The position numbers and the translations under genes are program-made. Of a DNA stretch of 64,000 bases, positions 24,639 through 34,959 are shown in pieces (positions within the stretch are counted from its first letter, which is position 1; each line of letters starts with the position of its first letter). The stretch covers positions 13,587,001 to 13,651,000 of the forward strand of contig NC_046683.1 of assembly GCF_009870125.1 (NCBI RefSeq). Direction: 5' to 3'. The stretch comes from Drosophila pseudoobscura. Lineage: Eukaryota; Arthropoda; Insecta; Diptera; Drosophilidae. Below the pieces are notes generated by a model, which was given only the letters and a program-made list of their open reading frames with translations, was not told the DNA's origin and did not search any database.

Positions 24639-26556
24639 CGCTGGCGGCATCGTCATCGATGGGAGACGAAGACTATCGGGAAATCACGTAATGGGCACGT
24701 AGGCCAAATATTTACTTAAGCCCCAGTCAGAATGGGAGGGAGTCTGCTCAGTGTGGATGCTGGATGGAGGTGGTTTCCCACCTTAATGTTCTGGTGGCAA
24801 ACCAATTGACTTGACAAGTGAGGAGAGCTGCTGCTGGTGCTGCTGCTGCCGCTGCCGCTGCCGCTGGTGTGGCTGGAAGGGAAGCGTGAAGGAGTCGAGG
24901 AGTCGCTGGAGTAGACAATGACTTCCTGCTGCAATTGTTTGACTTAATTGCCAGCGCACTGCAACTGCAAACAAAGAGGGGCTGGAATGGGATGGGCACT
25001 GCATACCGTGGACACGCACCGGAGAGCATTCCTTTGAGGACCACCCGCAGGGCCATCGGCGGCGGCAATGATGTACTGATCCCCGGTCAAAGGGCCACAA
25101 CAATTTCATTGATTATGGCATTCGACATCGATTTGGTAAGGCATGGGGCAATAATCCCCTTGGGGGGAAATTGCCAGCAAAAGCCCAGAGGCATGCCCCG
25201 TCGTCGCCGTCGTCTAGTGTGGCAAATATCAAAGTCAAACAAATGTGAAGTATGTGTGGCAGAAGTGGGGCAACAACTCCTCTCCGGTCAGGGGCCACAT
25301 GGAAGGTGGCAAGTGTTTTGCACTAAAAGCGAAACTACTTAGCATTTGCCGCCATCCAACTTCTGCGGCAAAAGTGGGACTCAAAGACGGATTCAGAGAT
25401 GCCGATGGAGATGGAGACGGAGTCTGGCCTCCAGAGTTGAAGTTGAAGGAGGCGGAAACGGTAACGGAAACAGAGGAAAAGCAAAAGGAAAAGCAACAAA
25501 AACACAAACGGAAGGCAAAAGGAAAATCATGAAGGCAAAAAAGCGAAAGCCCAGACCGGGGAATGAGGTCAAGAGACAAAATAGGCTTACTGACATGTGT
25601 GTCTCGCTGTCTCTCTGTCTGTTATGTCTGTCTGTTAGCCCACTTGGCCTCCTCCTACTCCTCCCCCTCCTCGTCCTTCTACGTAGTCCCTTTTGTGGGA
25701 ATTTAACGGTCAAATCGCTTGACTTTTTCCTGTCCAAAGAGCAAATTCCTTGAGGCTCTTTTTGGGCGGCTTTCTTCAGATCACGGGGCTTTCTTTTTAC
25801 ACGTGGGGATACTTATATGTGACTTTTCTACCCCACAGATAGATTTTTAGCTCAAATCAGCTGCTCTTTGTTATATCTTTGTTTCTGTTTTCTCCTCAGG
25901 TTTCAGAGTATTTTAATGTATGGGTTCTAGGATTGCTGGCACTTATGAAATATTTTATTTTCGCATACCCTTACCTTAAGCAATTTTAGAGCTTCACAAT
26001 ACTTTTGGGACCTTATTTATACTGCCGTAATGCTGCACTTGTAGGGCCTTTCCCTCTGGCTCTTCTCGATTTTGAGTGGATTTTGTAAATCGCTTTCATT
26101 GGATTGCGAGGATAAGTCTTTGATTTGGCAGGGTCTCGACTCTGAGTAATGAGGCGGCTCGAAAGCGGCCTCATGTCCACGCTGAAGGGAGGCGATGGTA
26201 ATACAAAACCCATAGGCATAGTGCTCCATTAATTTTCCCTCGAAAAACTCGCCGTCTGGAACATGGGCCACCGAACGGTTTACTGTGAAATTGTCAAGAA
26301 AATGCGTGTTTAAGCCAGATTAAATGCATTTCATTGTTGATTTATTGGCCCACAACCACTAGCCACCATGTCAGCCCTTGCCCCCATGTTTCCCCTCTCC
26401 CCACCCATTCTGCCCTAGAGGTCTACTCCACTGATTCCCCCTGATTCGAATTCGAATTCGTTTCGCTCCCATTGTTGACTCCAATTATTTATGGGTCAAA
26501 AATGCGACATGAACAAGTCGAGAAGGCAGGCTATCAAATTTCAATGTTGCCCCCGC

Positions 26557-26622
26557 AGCATGTTGCTAGGCAGCACAAAAATGGTGAGTTTCTCTTGCCA
26601 CATGTTGTGGCAGATTGATATA
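26557..26622 (+). repeat. Direct repeat flanking the accessory block, left copy
   Basis: Reads GCAGCATGTTGCTAGGCAGC, then AATGGTGAGTTTCTCTTGCC and ACATGTTGTGGCAGATTG. The same order of words occurs at 28,803-28,862 with a few substitutions and a short indel. The similarity stops on either side, so this is a ~60-bp direct duplication spaced about 2.2 kb apart. Confidence 0.65.
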
Positions 26623-26689
26623 ATCACTAAGCAAACAATGCATAGACTAAAAACTGCCTGAATAAATTGTCTGGACAATTGGCCGTGGG

Positions 26690-26851
26690 ACGAGGACTTC
26701 GTCTGTGAGTTCTCGCGTTTTCGAGGACCATCCATATGTTAGTATGCACTCAAGCCGCTTGCTATCTCTTTCTATCGCTTGTCTCTCTGCGAGCCGAGAG
26801 AGAGAGTGGATGGTCCTCACCAAAGCGGACGACGTCACGTTATTACTAACC
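26690..26851 (+). mobile_element. Small TIR element, copy 1 (left end degraded)
   Basis: Contains the body shared with copies at 27,956-28,150 (inverted) and 50,780-50,974: GAGGACCATCC, a block GCTATCTCTTTCTATCGC, TTGTCTCTCTGCGAGCCGAG and GTGGATGGTCCTC. The right end reads GACGACGTCACGTTATTACTAA, the terminal motif in inverted form. The left terminus is diverged and lacks a clear GATGAATTTAGTA. No coding capacity. A non-autonomous MITE-like element is the best reading; the superfamily is unknown because no target-site duplication is clear. Confidence 0.65.
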
Positions 26852-27860
26852 CGCAAGTCCTCAGAACTTTTAAAAACTGAGGAGAACAGCCAGCAGCCAG
26901 CTTAAGAGGACCAGTCAGATGCCCAGGCAGAGAGACCCAAGCGACGTGGACTCGAACCTTCCGTGGTTGCCGAGCTGGCAGCTCCGGAGGTCCTCGAGAA
27001 TCCCAGGTGCCAAGCCTTAATGAAGCGAAAAGCTTCCGCCCATGAAGCAGGTATCCATGTATGTGACCACAGAGCTCCGTGCCACTCTGCCGGACCCGAC
27101 AACTGCGCAGAGGCGTGAGGGACGCGTAAGAACTACACAGAAGCCACCGACGATAATGAGCCGACTGGGCCAGAGGAACCGAAGGTCAAGGCCCTGAAGC
27201 TGATTTTGGACACCACACCCAGAGAGCAAAGACTGGCGCTAGGTTGTAGAGAAAGGAGTTGCACCAGCGGCAGCAACGGTCGCCGCTGTCAAAGGACGTT
27301 GCACCAGTCGCAAGGCCGTGGATGAGGCTTCCGCAGAGTCTTTGGCGGCCAGCAAGCATGCAGCACGGGTGGGCAAGATGGAGGAGTTGGAGCCCAAGCC
27401 AGTAGGCAGAAAGAATGCGCGTGGCAACGGCCACGCACGCAAAGCCAAAGTGCAGACTGAGCCAGACCCAGAGGACCACCAGCCGGCCACTAAGAAGGCA
27501 CGTGGTGGAGCCCGTGCTAAGATACCAGTGGCTGCTGTGCTGGTTTCCGCAGAGAAGCCTGAACTGGAGCCCGTGGTGGCTGTGGTTGTGGCCGCCTCGC
27601 AATCAGCCGCCCGTGGATGCGGACAACTGTCGAACCAGGGGCAGATCAACCCATTCCATAGGCGGATACCGCTATCTCCTCAGCATCGACGGCACGCAGT
27701 GGCAGAGTCCGCCGCCAGCAACAACGAGTCGCCCAAGAGAGACACACACTCCCGCCGCAAATAAGGAACTGATTATGTTTGCATTTTGCCTAATTTTTTT
27801 TTAAATATGTATATAAATATTCTCTGCGGAACAATTGTATTTAATCTGTACAAAATAAAA
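26852..27860 (+). pseudogene. Decayed coding-like sequence (possible processed pseudogene)
   Basis: Unrecognised. Three frames carry protein-like composition in turn. One near 26,902-27,050 reads RPKRRGLEPSVVAELAAPEV. Another, open without a stop from 27,243 to 27,764 (173 codons), is rich in Lys, Arg, Ala, Glu and Pro (for example NARGNGHARKAKVQTEPDPE and KKARGGARAKIPVAAV). A third near 27,640-27,770 reads GGYRYLLSIDGTQW. Stops lie at about 26,903, 27,117 and 27,240. An AATAAA signal with an adjoining short A run lies at 27,854-27,863, as expected for an mRNA 3' end. No convincing introns. GC content is higher than the surroundings. It sits exactly between two inverted copies of a TIR element. 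The composition suggests a basic nuclear or chromatin-type protein, but I recognise no family. A spliced, rapidly evolving live gene is the alternative. Confidence 0.4.
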
Positions 27861-27955
27861 AAATTACATCTATCGATAACTTGATGTATGGTTATTTCCA
27901 GCACGAAATCAACTTGCAGCAACGCAGTCCAGATAGGCCACAACTTGCACTGATG

Positions 27956-28150
27956 GATGAATTTAGTATTAAGGTGACGGCTTCCGTTATGCGGAGGACC
28001 ATCCATTCTCTCTCGGCTTGCAGAGAGACAAGCGGTAGAAAGAGATAGCAAACGTTTTGCGTTCTGCACGTTTGCGTGCACACTGACAGGCGGATGGTCC
28101 TCGAAAGAACGCAGATGTGGTGACGACGTCCCCTTATTACTAAATTCATC
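27956..28150 (-). mobile_element. Small TIR element, copy 2 (complete, inverted)
   Basis: 195 bp with clear terminal inverted repeats. The left end reads GATGAATTTAGTATTAAGG and the right end, on the minus strand, GATGAATTTAGTAATAAGG; similarity continues inward through GACG...GAGGACCATCC for about 50 bases. The central block (AAACGTTTTGCGTTCTGCAC and the GAGAGACAAGCG region) matches copies 1 and 3 in reverse orientation. No open frame, so non-autonomous. No obvious target-site duplication. Confidence 0.75.
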
Positions 28151-28617
28151 TTGGAATATATATATGTACATATGTACGTTTCCACTGTTGCTCTAATTGA
28201 GGACACACAGGCAGGCATAGTTAGCTTGTTTGAGAGCCGTTGCACAAATTCACAGGCTCGTTCGACTCGAAGGAGGCTTTGAGTTCCTATCATCCAGAAA
28301 TCGTATCCAGGCAGAGTTTGTCGATTTGACGTTTTTATAAGATTTATGCGTAGTGCTGAAAGTGAACTCAAATAAATGAATGTAATTATAAATATTTCGG
28401 TAACCAACCAAATTGTATATCATTTTATATTTCATATATTTGAACTTCAAAATTTATTTGTGATCAATGCGGTTTAAAAACTCTGGATATACAAAAGGTA
28501 TGATGATGTTCTTGAATGAATTTGAAAAACATCTGGATGTGATCCAGTAGATGCCAGAGAATATTGCCACAGATACCAAATGTGCCACCTCGTACGAGTA
28601 TTTTTGGAAAAATGGGT

Positions 28618-28680
28618 ACAGCATGTCCTTTTACTGTGATCCTTGGCTTCTTCTGTGAGTTCTATCCAGCAAAAAAAATC
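28618..28680 (+). repeat. Dispersed repeat, copy B
   Basis: Second copy of the repeat seen at 20,120-20,185: GATCCTTGGCTTCTTCTGTG followed by AGTTCTATCCAGCAAAAAAA. An upstream ATGTCC word is also shared. Confidence 0.5.
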
Positions 28681-28802
28681 CTCAAAATTATTTGTACTTT
28701 AATTCCCATCGCTATCTGATAGCATCCCAATGGCAATGCCATGGTATTTTATTTATTATATTATTAAGCCATTCTCAAGTAAAACCGGTTTTATTCGTAT
28801 CG

Positions 28803-28862
28803 CAGCATGTTGCCAGCCAGCAGAATGGTGAGTTTCTCTTGCCTCATGTTGCAAGCAGGTTG
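28803..28862 (+). repeat. Direct repeat flanking the accessory block, right copy
   Basis: GCAGCATGTTGCCAGCCAGC, then AATGGTGAGTTTCTCTTGCC and TCATGTTGCAAGCAGGTTG. It matches the copy at 26,557-26,622 in the same orientation. Confidence 0.65.
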
Positions 28863-29659
28863 CTGGGGTCTGGTTCGGTTGATGGAGCAGTGGAATGGGC
28901 ACGGGGGACGTCTGTCTGTCTGCGAGGGCTGTCAAAGGAATTGCTTTTGGCGATCGAGTGGGAGCCGTTGCAATATAACTTTTTTTTGCTCCTCGGTTGG
29001 GTAGGGCCTGGGGCAGGGCGTGTCCCCCAGGTGGGCGTGCAGTCGATATCGAAAAAAGTAATTAAAGGCAAGCGTGGCACGAATGGAGCCGCCGCCACGT
29101 TGATGATGATGATGATGCTAAATGCTGATGCCAGTCGCAGTTAAACGTTGCACGTTGCCACGCCCACCGCCCAGCACTTGGCTGTCAAGTGCAATACGTG
29201 CCATATGCGGTCACCGAAAGAGGCGAAAATGCAACAAGAAAATGGCAAACGAAGGGCCGCGGACTAATGCAACGATAATGCAACGAGCAGATGGATGCTC
29301 TATCCATTTGGCTAGGGAAAACTCTTGACTGTTTGTGGTTCGAAGATATAATCCAGTAGAATCCCCTCTACATCCTCATCTACGTAGTGTAGGCTTTGCC
29401 CATAGATGGACCCCCAATTCTAGTCACGGATGTTCCTTGCATTAGCGGGGACCACAAATGATACCACCGACCTTATCAGAGAGTGGATACACTCTCGCTC
29501 TCTCTCTCTCTCCTTCTCGGTCGGCATTCACTGGCGGCAGCCACCAAAAAGAACAACAATAACGACAACAGAACGGTATCCGTTTTGTGCAACGCAAACG
29601 ACAATTATCAGCGACATGAGCAAACCAATTGTTCAGTGCCCCCTTGTCGAGGGGGTACT

Positions 29660-29701
29660 CCATTCTCCATTCTCCATTTTCCATTGTCCATTGTCCATGG
29701 C
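29660..29701 (+). repeat. 7-bp minisatellite (CCATTCT-type)
   Basis: Six tandem heptamers: CCATTCT twice, CCATTTT once, CCATTGT twice and CCATGGC once. Confidence 0.85.
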
Positions 29702-30479
29702 GACATGGTTATCCTCTGCGTGTGTGTGTGTCCGTGCAGGAGGAGAGCGATAGGCCTGGAGCCAGGACTCCATTGACCGCACATCTACACACTCAACTCA
29801 ACTCCACTCCACTCCAGAGTCCAGTCCAGAGCGGGTTCATTTGTGTGTGTAATTGTTTGCCAGGCTACACTGATTACGGTGTTCAATAATAGTCGAAATT
29901 CACGGCATCATGTCCGGGTCACGCCCTCTGGATATACCCCTATCCATGCATCCATTCAACCCACATCCTTCCTTGCCCCCCCTTCGGGGTTCCGGTTGCG
30001 GGGCGGTCCTTTAGTGGTGGCTATTTTGCGGGACGTTGTTAAATTTATTCAATACTTCTACACGGTCCTTAGAGCTATCCAAAAAAATAATAATAATAAT
30101 ATATGTATCGATAATAGCAAAGTGGAAAATTATAATTACAATGGAAACAATAATATGCGAATACTTAGGGCTAATTTAAAAAAATAAGAAAGTACGGATA
30201 GAGCTGGTGGATTCAGGAGCTTACGAGGCATGCTTTCGAGTGGAGTACGAAATGCCATTTCGATCAAAAAGATCTTCATTTTTGTATACGATTCACCTTC
30301 GGATTTGGGTCTCAATGGAAAGATCGAACATAGAACCCAAAAGAAAATCTTTCCTCAGTTAGGAACCCTCTTGTAACGTCTCCTTTCGTCTACTCCTTTC
30401 CAGCAGAATATGTATATGTACAATAGGAAAAAAGGATAATACGCATATGTTACAGACAAATACCCATCCATCCCTCTCT

Positions 30480-32531
30480 CTAGGCCTCCTTGGTCTTGCC
30501 CTCCTCTGGGACATAGGCCGGATTCTCAATGCCCAGCACAGGCGGCGGTGGTGGTGGAGTTTCCGCATCCGCATGTGATTCGAGGGACTCGTGTATCACA
30601 TTGGAAATGATGCCATTCATTTGACCCTTGGCCTCACTGGCCAAGGCCAGAGCCTCGATGGCGTTGATGTTGCCATTGGGATCCTTGATGGAGGCGCGTT
30701 CCGCATCGGTACGCGCCAGACGGCGACGTTGCTTCACCTGGAAGCGGTACATCCAACTGAACAGGGGACAGGAGACAAAGGAAGGCATTGATTATGAAAA
30801 ATCTTAGGAAATTTTTTGGGAAATGGCCGCACTTACAGGAAGATGACAACAGAGAACATGGTTAGGCCACCGCCGAGCAGAAAGAAGGCGCCCGGCAGCA
30901 CCCTCAGTGTGGCCGCATACAGCGTCGTGTACATGGGGGCAAAGACCATGGGCATAAGGGCCTCCGCCACACCGAACAGAGAGTTCACTTTCCCCAGCTC
31001 GTCCTTGGACACGAGCTTCGTGGCTATCGAGCGCATGGCAATGAAGGCCGTGCCGTTGAAGATCTCCACCAGGCCGCCCAGATACATGTGCCACGGCACC
31101 GTGGCAAAGGCATAGACAAACCCGGACAGGATCTTCGAGGTGCTCGAGAGGACGCCCACCAGGGCATCGTCGATGCCCAGCTTGTGCGACAGGATGCCCA
31201 CGCAGAAGATCACGCCGATGAGGCCCGTGAACATGGCATAGGTGGAGAAGAAACTGAACTCCACCTCCGACCAGTTGAAGCGGAACCTCGTGAACAGATA
31301 CGTCACAGCCATTTCGCCGTGCAGCGGACCAATGATCACCATCACGACGATCATCAGGAGAATGACGCGCTTGCGGCGTTGATTCTCGCCCTTCTTGAAG
31401 GCCACACGGAATGTCTGGACCACATGCTCCTTGTCGAAGAAATCGGCCAGCAGACTCTTCTGCGTGGGACTCTTCTCGGGCCTGGCCACCGGCTCCTCCA
31501 GGAACCAGAAACCATACACAAAGGCCACCACATAGAAGAACGCCGATATGGAGAAGACGCCGTAGAACCCGATTTGCCTGCGAAATTAAAAAGTGCCAAA
31601 TTAAAAGTGAATTGACTTGGCGAAATGATTACACTCACTTGAGTAGGACCCCACTGAAGGCCATACCAATGGGCACACCCACAGAGAAGCATACGTTGAG
31701 TATGCCAATCCTTAGAGTGCGCTCCTCTTCGGTGGTGATGTCCGCAATGTAGCTGAAAACGCCCATCAGCATGGTGAACCAGCCCCCACTGAGGGAGGGA
31801 AAGATGGCCTCGGTCAGGGCCGCCACCTCCATGGGTGTATTCTCAAAGTAAACGCACAGCATGAGACCCACAACGCCCAGAAATTCCCCCACCACTGGGA
31901 TGAGCATGCAGGGCTTGCGACGGCGATGGCGATCGCTCCACGAGCCCCAAAAGAGGATCAACAGGCAGGGGAACATCGATTGGATCACTGTCTTCCAGGC
32001 GGCCATGCGAGCCACCATCTGCTGAACCGTTTCCTCTTCCCTGGAAAGAGGATCGAAAAGAAGGTATTGAATTGAAGGCCTTCGCCTGGATATACTCCTC
32101 CGGACTTGTCCGGATCCCTGTGCTTACATGGTATAATTGGCTGTCTGGCGGCGGGTTAGGGCATCGCACACCACATCCCCGTATGCCATGTTCACGCGAC
32201 AGGCCTTCTCCAGATTGAGATTCTGTGTGGCCAAATTGGACAGCACGCTGGGCATAATGTACGACGCGAGAATGGGCTCCACCGTGATATTGTTGGATAT
32301 CAGGCGAAACTTTTCGCGCCATGTTCGCTTAACGGGCGTTGTTGTTGTTGTTGTTGTATCTGTTGCTGTTGTTGTTGTTGTTGCTTTTGGTGTCATCTTT
32401 TCCTGGCCCGCAGCGGAAGCAGCCGGTTCCGGTGGTGGTCGTGCTGCAGCCGCTGGCGAGGATGGGGGCGAATGATTGACAGTGTATTTGGCATATGTGG
32501 CATCATCCAGGCTACCGTCCTTGGGCGACAT
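30480..32531 (-). CDS. SLC46-like major-facilitator transporter, four coding exons
   Basis: Multi-pass membrane transporter of the SLC46 (proton-coupled folate transporter-like) branch; the substrate in flies is not established. Coding exons: 32,531-32,128, 32,040-31,639, 31,577-30,837 and 30,756-30,480. Introns have GT/AG borders (GTAAGC, GTGAGT, GTAAGT) and the frame stays open across all joins, giving 607 residues. The N-terminus is a cytoplasmic Pro/Ala/Thr-rich tail with a run of Thr. A first membrane segment follows (TVEPILASYIMPSVLSNLA) and an outer loop with Cys residues and an NYT glycosylation sequon. Exon 2 carries the MFS loop signature GSWSDRHRRRKP, and exon 3 holds most other helices, including GKVNSLFGVAEALMP. 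The C-terminus is cytoplasmic with a run of six Pro and a conserved-looking ENPAYV. The start is the first Met in a long upstream-closed frame. No frameshift. Promoter not located. Orphan and SLC46 assignment are by family resemblance. Confidence 0.85.
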
Positions 32532-33298
32532 TCTGCTGGCTGATGATCTCTAAGGGGTATGTGAAGACGGGAGAGAGGATTTAAGTATTATCTTTAAATG
32601 GAAAACAATAGCCTTTCACTGGTCCCTGAACTTTAGGGCTATTCATATGAAAATAACACGAAATTTGCTACCCTCCAAAGTATAATCCAGACCTCATGCA
32701 TACGCTGTACGTTTCTTTATGTTTTTGGAGAGAAATGTCTTCAAGAACATTAAATATTTGTAAGAAGAAAAGAAAGTGTTGTGCCTTCTATTGCCACCTT
32801 TGACCCCACAGCTTTTGCAGGGTATTCGTGGCTACGACACTCAACAAAATTCTCTACAGCTTTTGTGCGACTTTAATTGGATCGTTTTGTCGTGATGAGG
32901 CAAATAGTATGACTGCGAGTATATCATCATTTCGTTTTCATTCACCTTTATTTGGTTTCTGTTTTGGTGTACTTTGTTGCCGCCTTCCCTTATCGTTCGC
33001 CCTCCCCTCGATTCGGAGAGCAATCAAAATACCACCTCAACCTCGGATATACCTCGTACACGGTATTTCTGTGCGCATGGGTGTCGTTTTTATCATCGTT
33101 ATCGCATGCTTTTTGGGGCTGCCTCTCTCTCTCTCTCACTCGTTATCATTTGTGGCATTCCCACTCCGTTCTGCTCCCAGCATCCGCTTTGACATTCGCT
33201 AATGATGCTTGTTACGAAGACCAATATCAAAATAGAATATCAATATCAAATAGTACGATTTGTAGTGGAAAACTACCGATCGGGAAGCCGGGACAGGA

Positions 33299-33326
33299 CC
33301 CCCCCCCCGGGTCCCCGGACCCCCCG
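33299..33326 (-). other. G-rich minus-strand tract (possible G-quadruplex)
   Basis: On the plus strand a run of ten C is followed by GGGTCCCCGG and six more C. The minus strand therefore has four or more G runs of at least 3 within 28 bases, the usual G4 pattern. Confidence 0.5.
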
Positions 33327-34433
33327 TCGAAAATCGAATTTCGGTTTGAAATGTAATTAGTGAAACTTCTCTCAGAGATAACTCTCAATCTCTCTTAGCT
33401 CTTTCGGTGGGTGGAGGGTGGAGGGTGGGGGATCTTTGGGGAATTTGGAAATACCACACAACGCGAGCGCAGCTTTACCATTTTTCCCATTTCCATTCCC
33501 ATTCCCAGACAACATTCTGTTTGCTTTGTTTTTGTTTCGCTATCGCATTTAATTGTTTTGTCAAGTGCATTTGTTGCTTTACGACGAAAGTGTTTACACA
33601 ATTGTTGTGGCAGGCAGCTTTGGCTACCTCCTCCCCACCTCCCCTTTCCCCCACAGACCCTCGAAAACCCATTACAAATCCGTCAATCACACGTGCAACA
33701 GCGCATTAACCTTATGGCTCATTTTTTTTGTTGAGCTTTAAAGATGATTTTGGAAGGGTAATTGTCATAAGAGATATTTCTACAGGTATGTATTTTCACA
33801 ACACGTTGGAAGGGACTTTGCAGACCGGGAAATTCTTTTGCTTTGGATAATCAATAATCAGCACGTATTAAGCAAACATTGTTGGCCTTACAAGTGCTCA
33901 TTGGCCTAGGAATTGGAACCCAGAACCGTTCTTTCTTTCAATCTTTTCCTTGAAACATTCCTCAGTTCGATTCCCATAGAGAAGATTTCCTGCCAGAGCC
34001 CTTCACCTTTCCAATGAATCTGGAACATTATAATATACCCTTAAGCTTATGCACTATAATATTAATTTGCAAACTTTATTGTGCGTATCTTTGGCACAAA
34101 GATAGGTATCTTAGGGGACTTCTTCTCCTGCCTTTATTTACAAAATTGGTATGGCCCTTCCCACATCGACGCTCTGTCTGTGCAACAAAATGTAAATCTC
34201 ATTGACAATGGCTTTAATTTAATCAGCATTCGGGCTCTTGAAATTACTCAAAAATTAGGCAAAAGCTAATTGACCTTGACATATGCCCACACACATACAC
34301 CCATACACACCTCTCAGTGCCTCTCTATAGAGTGAGGTCTAGCGACCCATAAAGTGCATCACTGACCGTTTTAATCTTCAACTTCCGTCTAGCGATGACG
34401 CAGACTTTGTATTTGGTAATTTGATCTATTGTA

Positions 34434-34513
34434 CAGTGGAGCCCCCCCCAAAGAACGGACAGAGCCGGCTACAATAACCACTTCCAAACGGTCTCTAGAG
34501 TGTGTCGTCACTG
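34434..34513 (+). mobile_element. Possible TA-flanked MITE remnant
   Basis: 80 bp bounded by CAGTG and its inverse CACTG and flanked on both sides by TA. The left end CAGTGGAGCC resembles Tigger/pogo-type termini (CAGTGGAACC). The terminal repeat is only five bases, so this is weak. Confidence 0.35.
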
Positions 34514-34959
34514 TACTCCACTCAAACATACCCTCGTACGTATATACATATGTATATGGTTCATTATCTCAGGGCATTGTTCAGGTCATAGCTGGCAAAA
34601 ATCTCGTTTGCTTTTGCTTTTGGCTTCAATTGCCTTTAATTGCTGTGGCGAAAACATTTAAGATACCGGATTACCAAACCAAACGATATGCTTTTTAGAA
34701 TCGAGACAATAATAAAAAGGCACTGCCCAAATTGCAAAATAAAAGTGTCATCTCTCAGGCGGGATTCGAGCAGATAGATTGTTGTTGCTCTTTTAATTTT
34801 CAATGGGTTATGCCAGGTGCACTTCCGAGTCAGTTAGTCAATATTTTTGAACTAGGCGAAATGTAGCACATTGTTCAATGGAAAGCAAAGGACAATCAAT
34901 ATGGCTGCATCGTAAGAGTTTACTTTGAACATATGTTCTCCTAATCGTACCTTAAGGAA

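Larger units (their letters stand above)
19360..26550. other. Intergenic stretch without a recognisable gene
   Basis: No spliced gene, tRNA or intact transposon could be supported. AT-rich blocks (20.6-21.4, 22.0-22.4, 23.4-24.2 kb) alternate with GC-richer stretches (24.4-25.6 kb). The latter give Ser/Ala/Lys-rich open frames on both strands that follow (TCG)n, (GCT)n and GAA-rich repeats and have no domain. Two dispersed-repeat fragments (about 20,120-20,185 and 20,610-20,725) are listed separately. Confidence 0.5.
28160..30479. other. Intergenic stretch without a recognisable gene
   Basis: No coding exon supported. Holds the second copy of a dispersed repeat (28,618-28,680), the right copy of a ~60-bp direct repeat (28,803-28,862), a GATGAT run near 29,100 and a 7-bp minisatellite at 29,660-29,701. 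The final few hundred bases are probably the 3' UTR and downstream flank of the transporter gene, but no clear AATAAA was found on the minus strand close to its stop codon. Confidence 0.5.
32532..34950. other. Upstream flank of the transporter gene; no other gene seen
   Basis: Probably contains the transporter's 5' UTR and promoter, but I could not place a start site. Plus-strand frames around 32.83-33.36 kb are Ser/Phe/Leu-rich and interrupted. A C-run with G4-forming potential (33,299-33,326) and a small TA-flanked element (34,434-34,513) are listed separately. Confidence 0.45.

Noticed and set aside
24245..25753. Cluster of 100-148 codon frames on both strands around 24.2-25.7 kb
   Set aside because: Ser, Ala and Lys/Glu runs follow TCG, GCT and GAA repeats. 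No consistent splice sites or conserved domain were seen.
33960..33990. tRNA B-box-like word AGTTCGATTCCC
   Set aside because: No A box or cloverleaf can be drawn in the preceding 60 bases.
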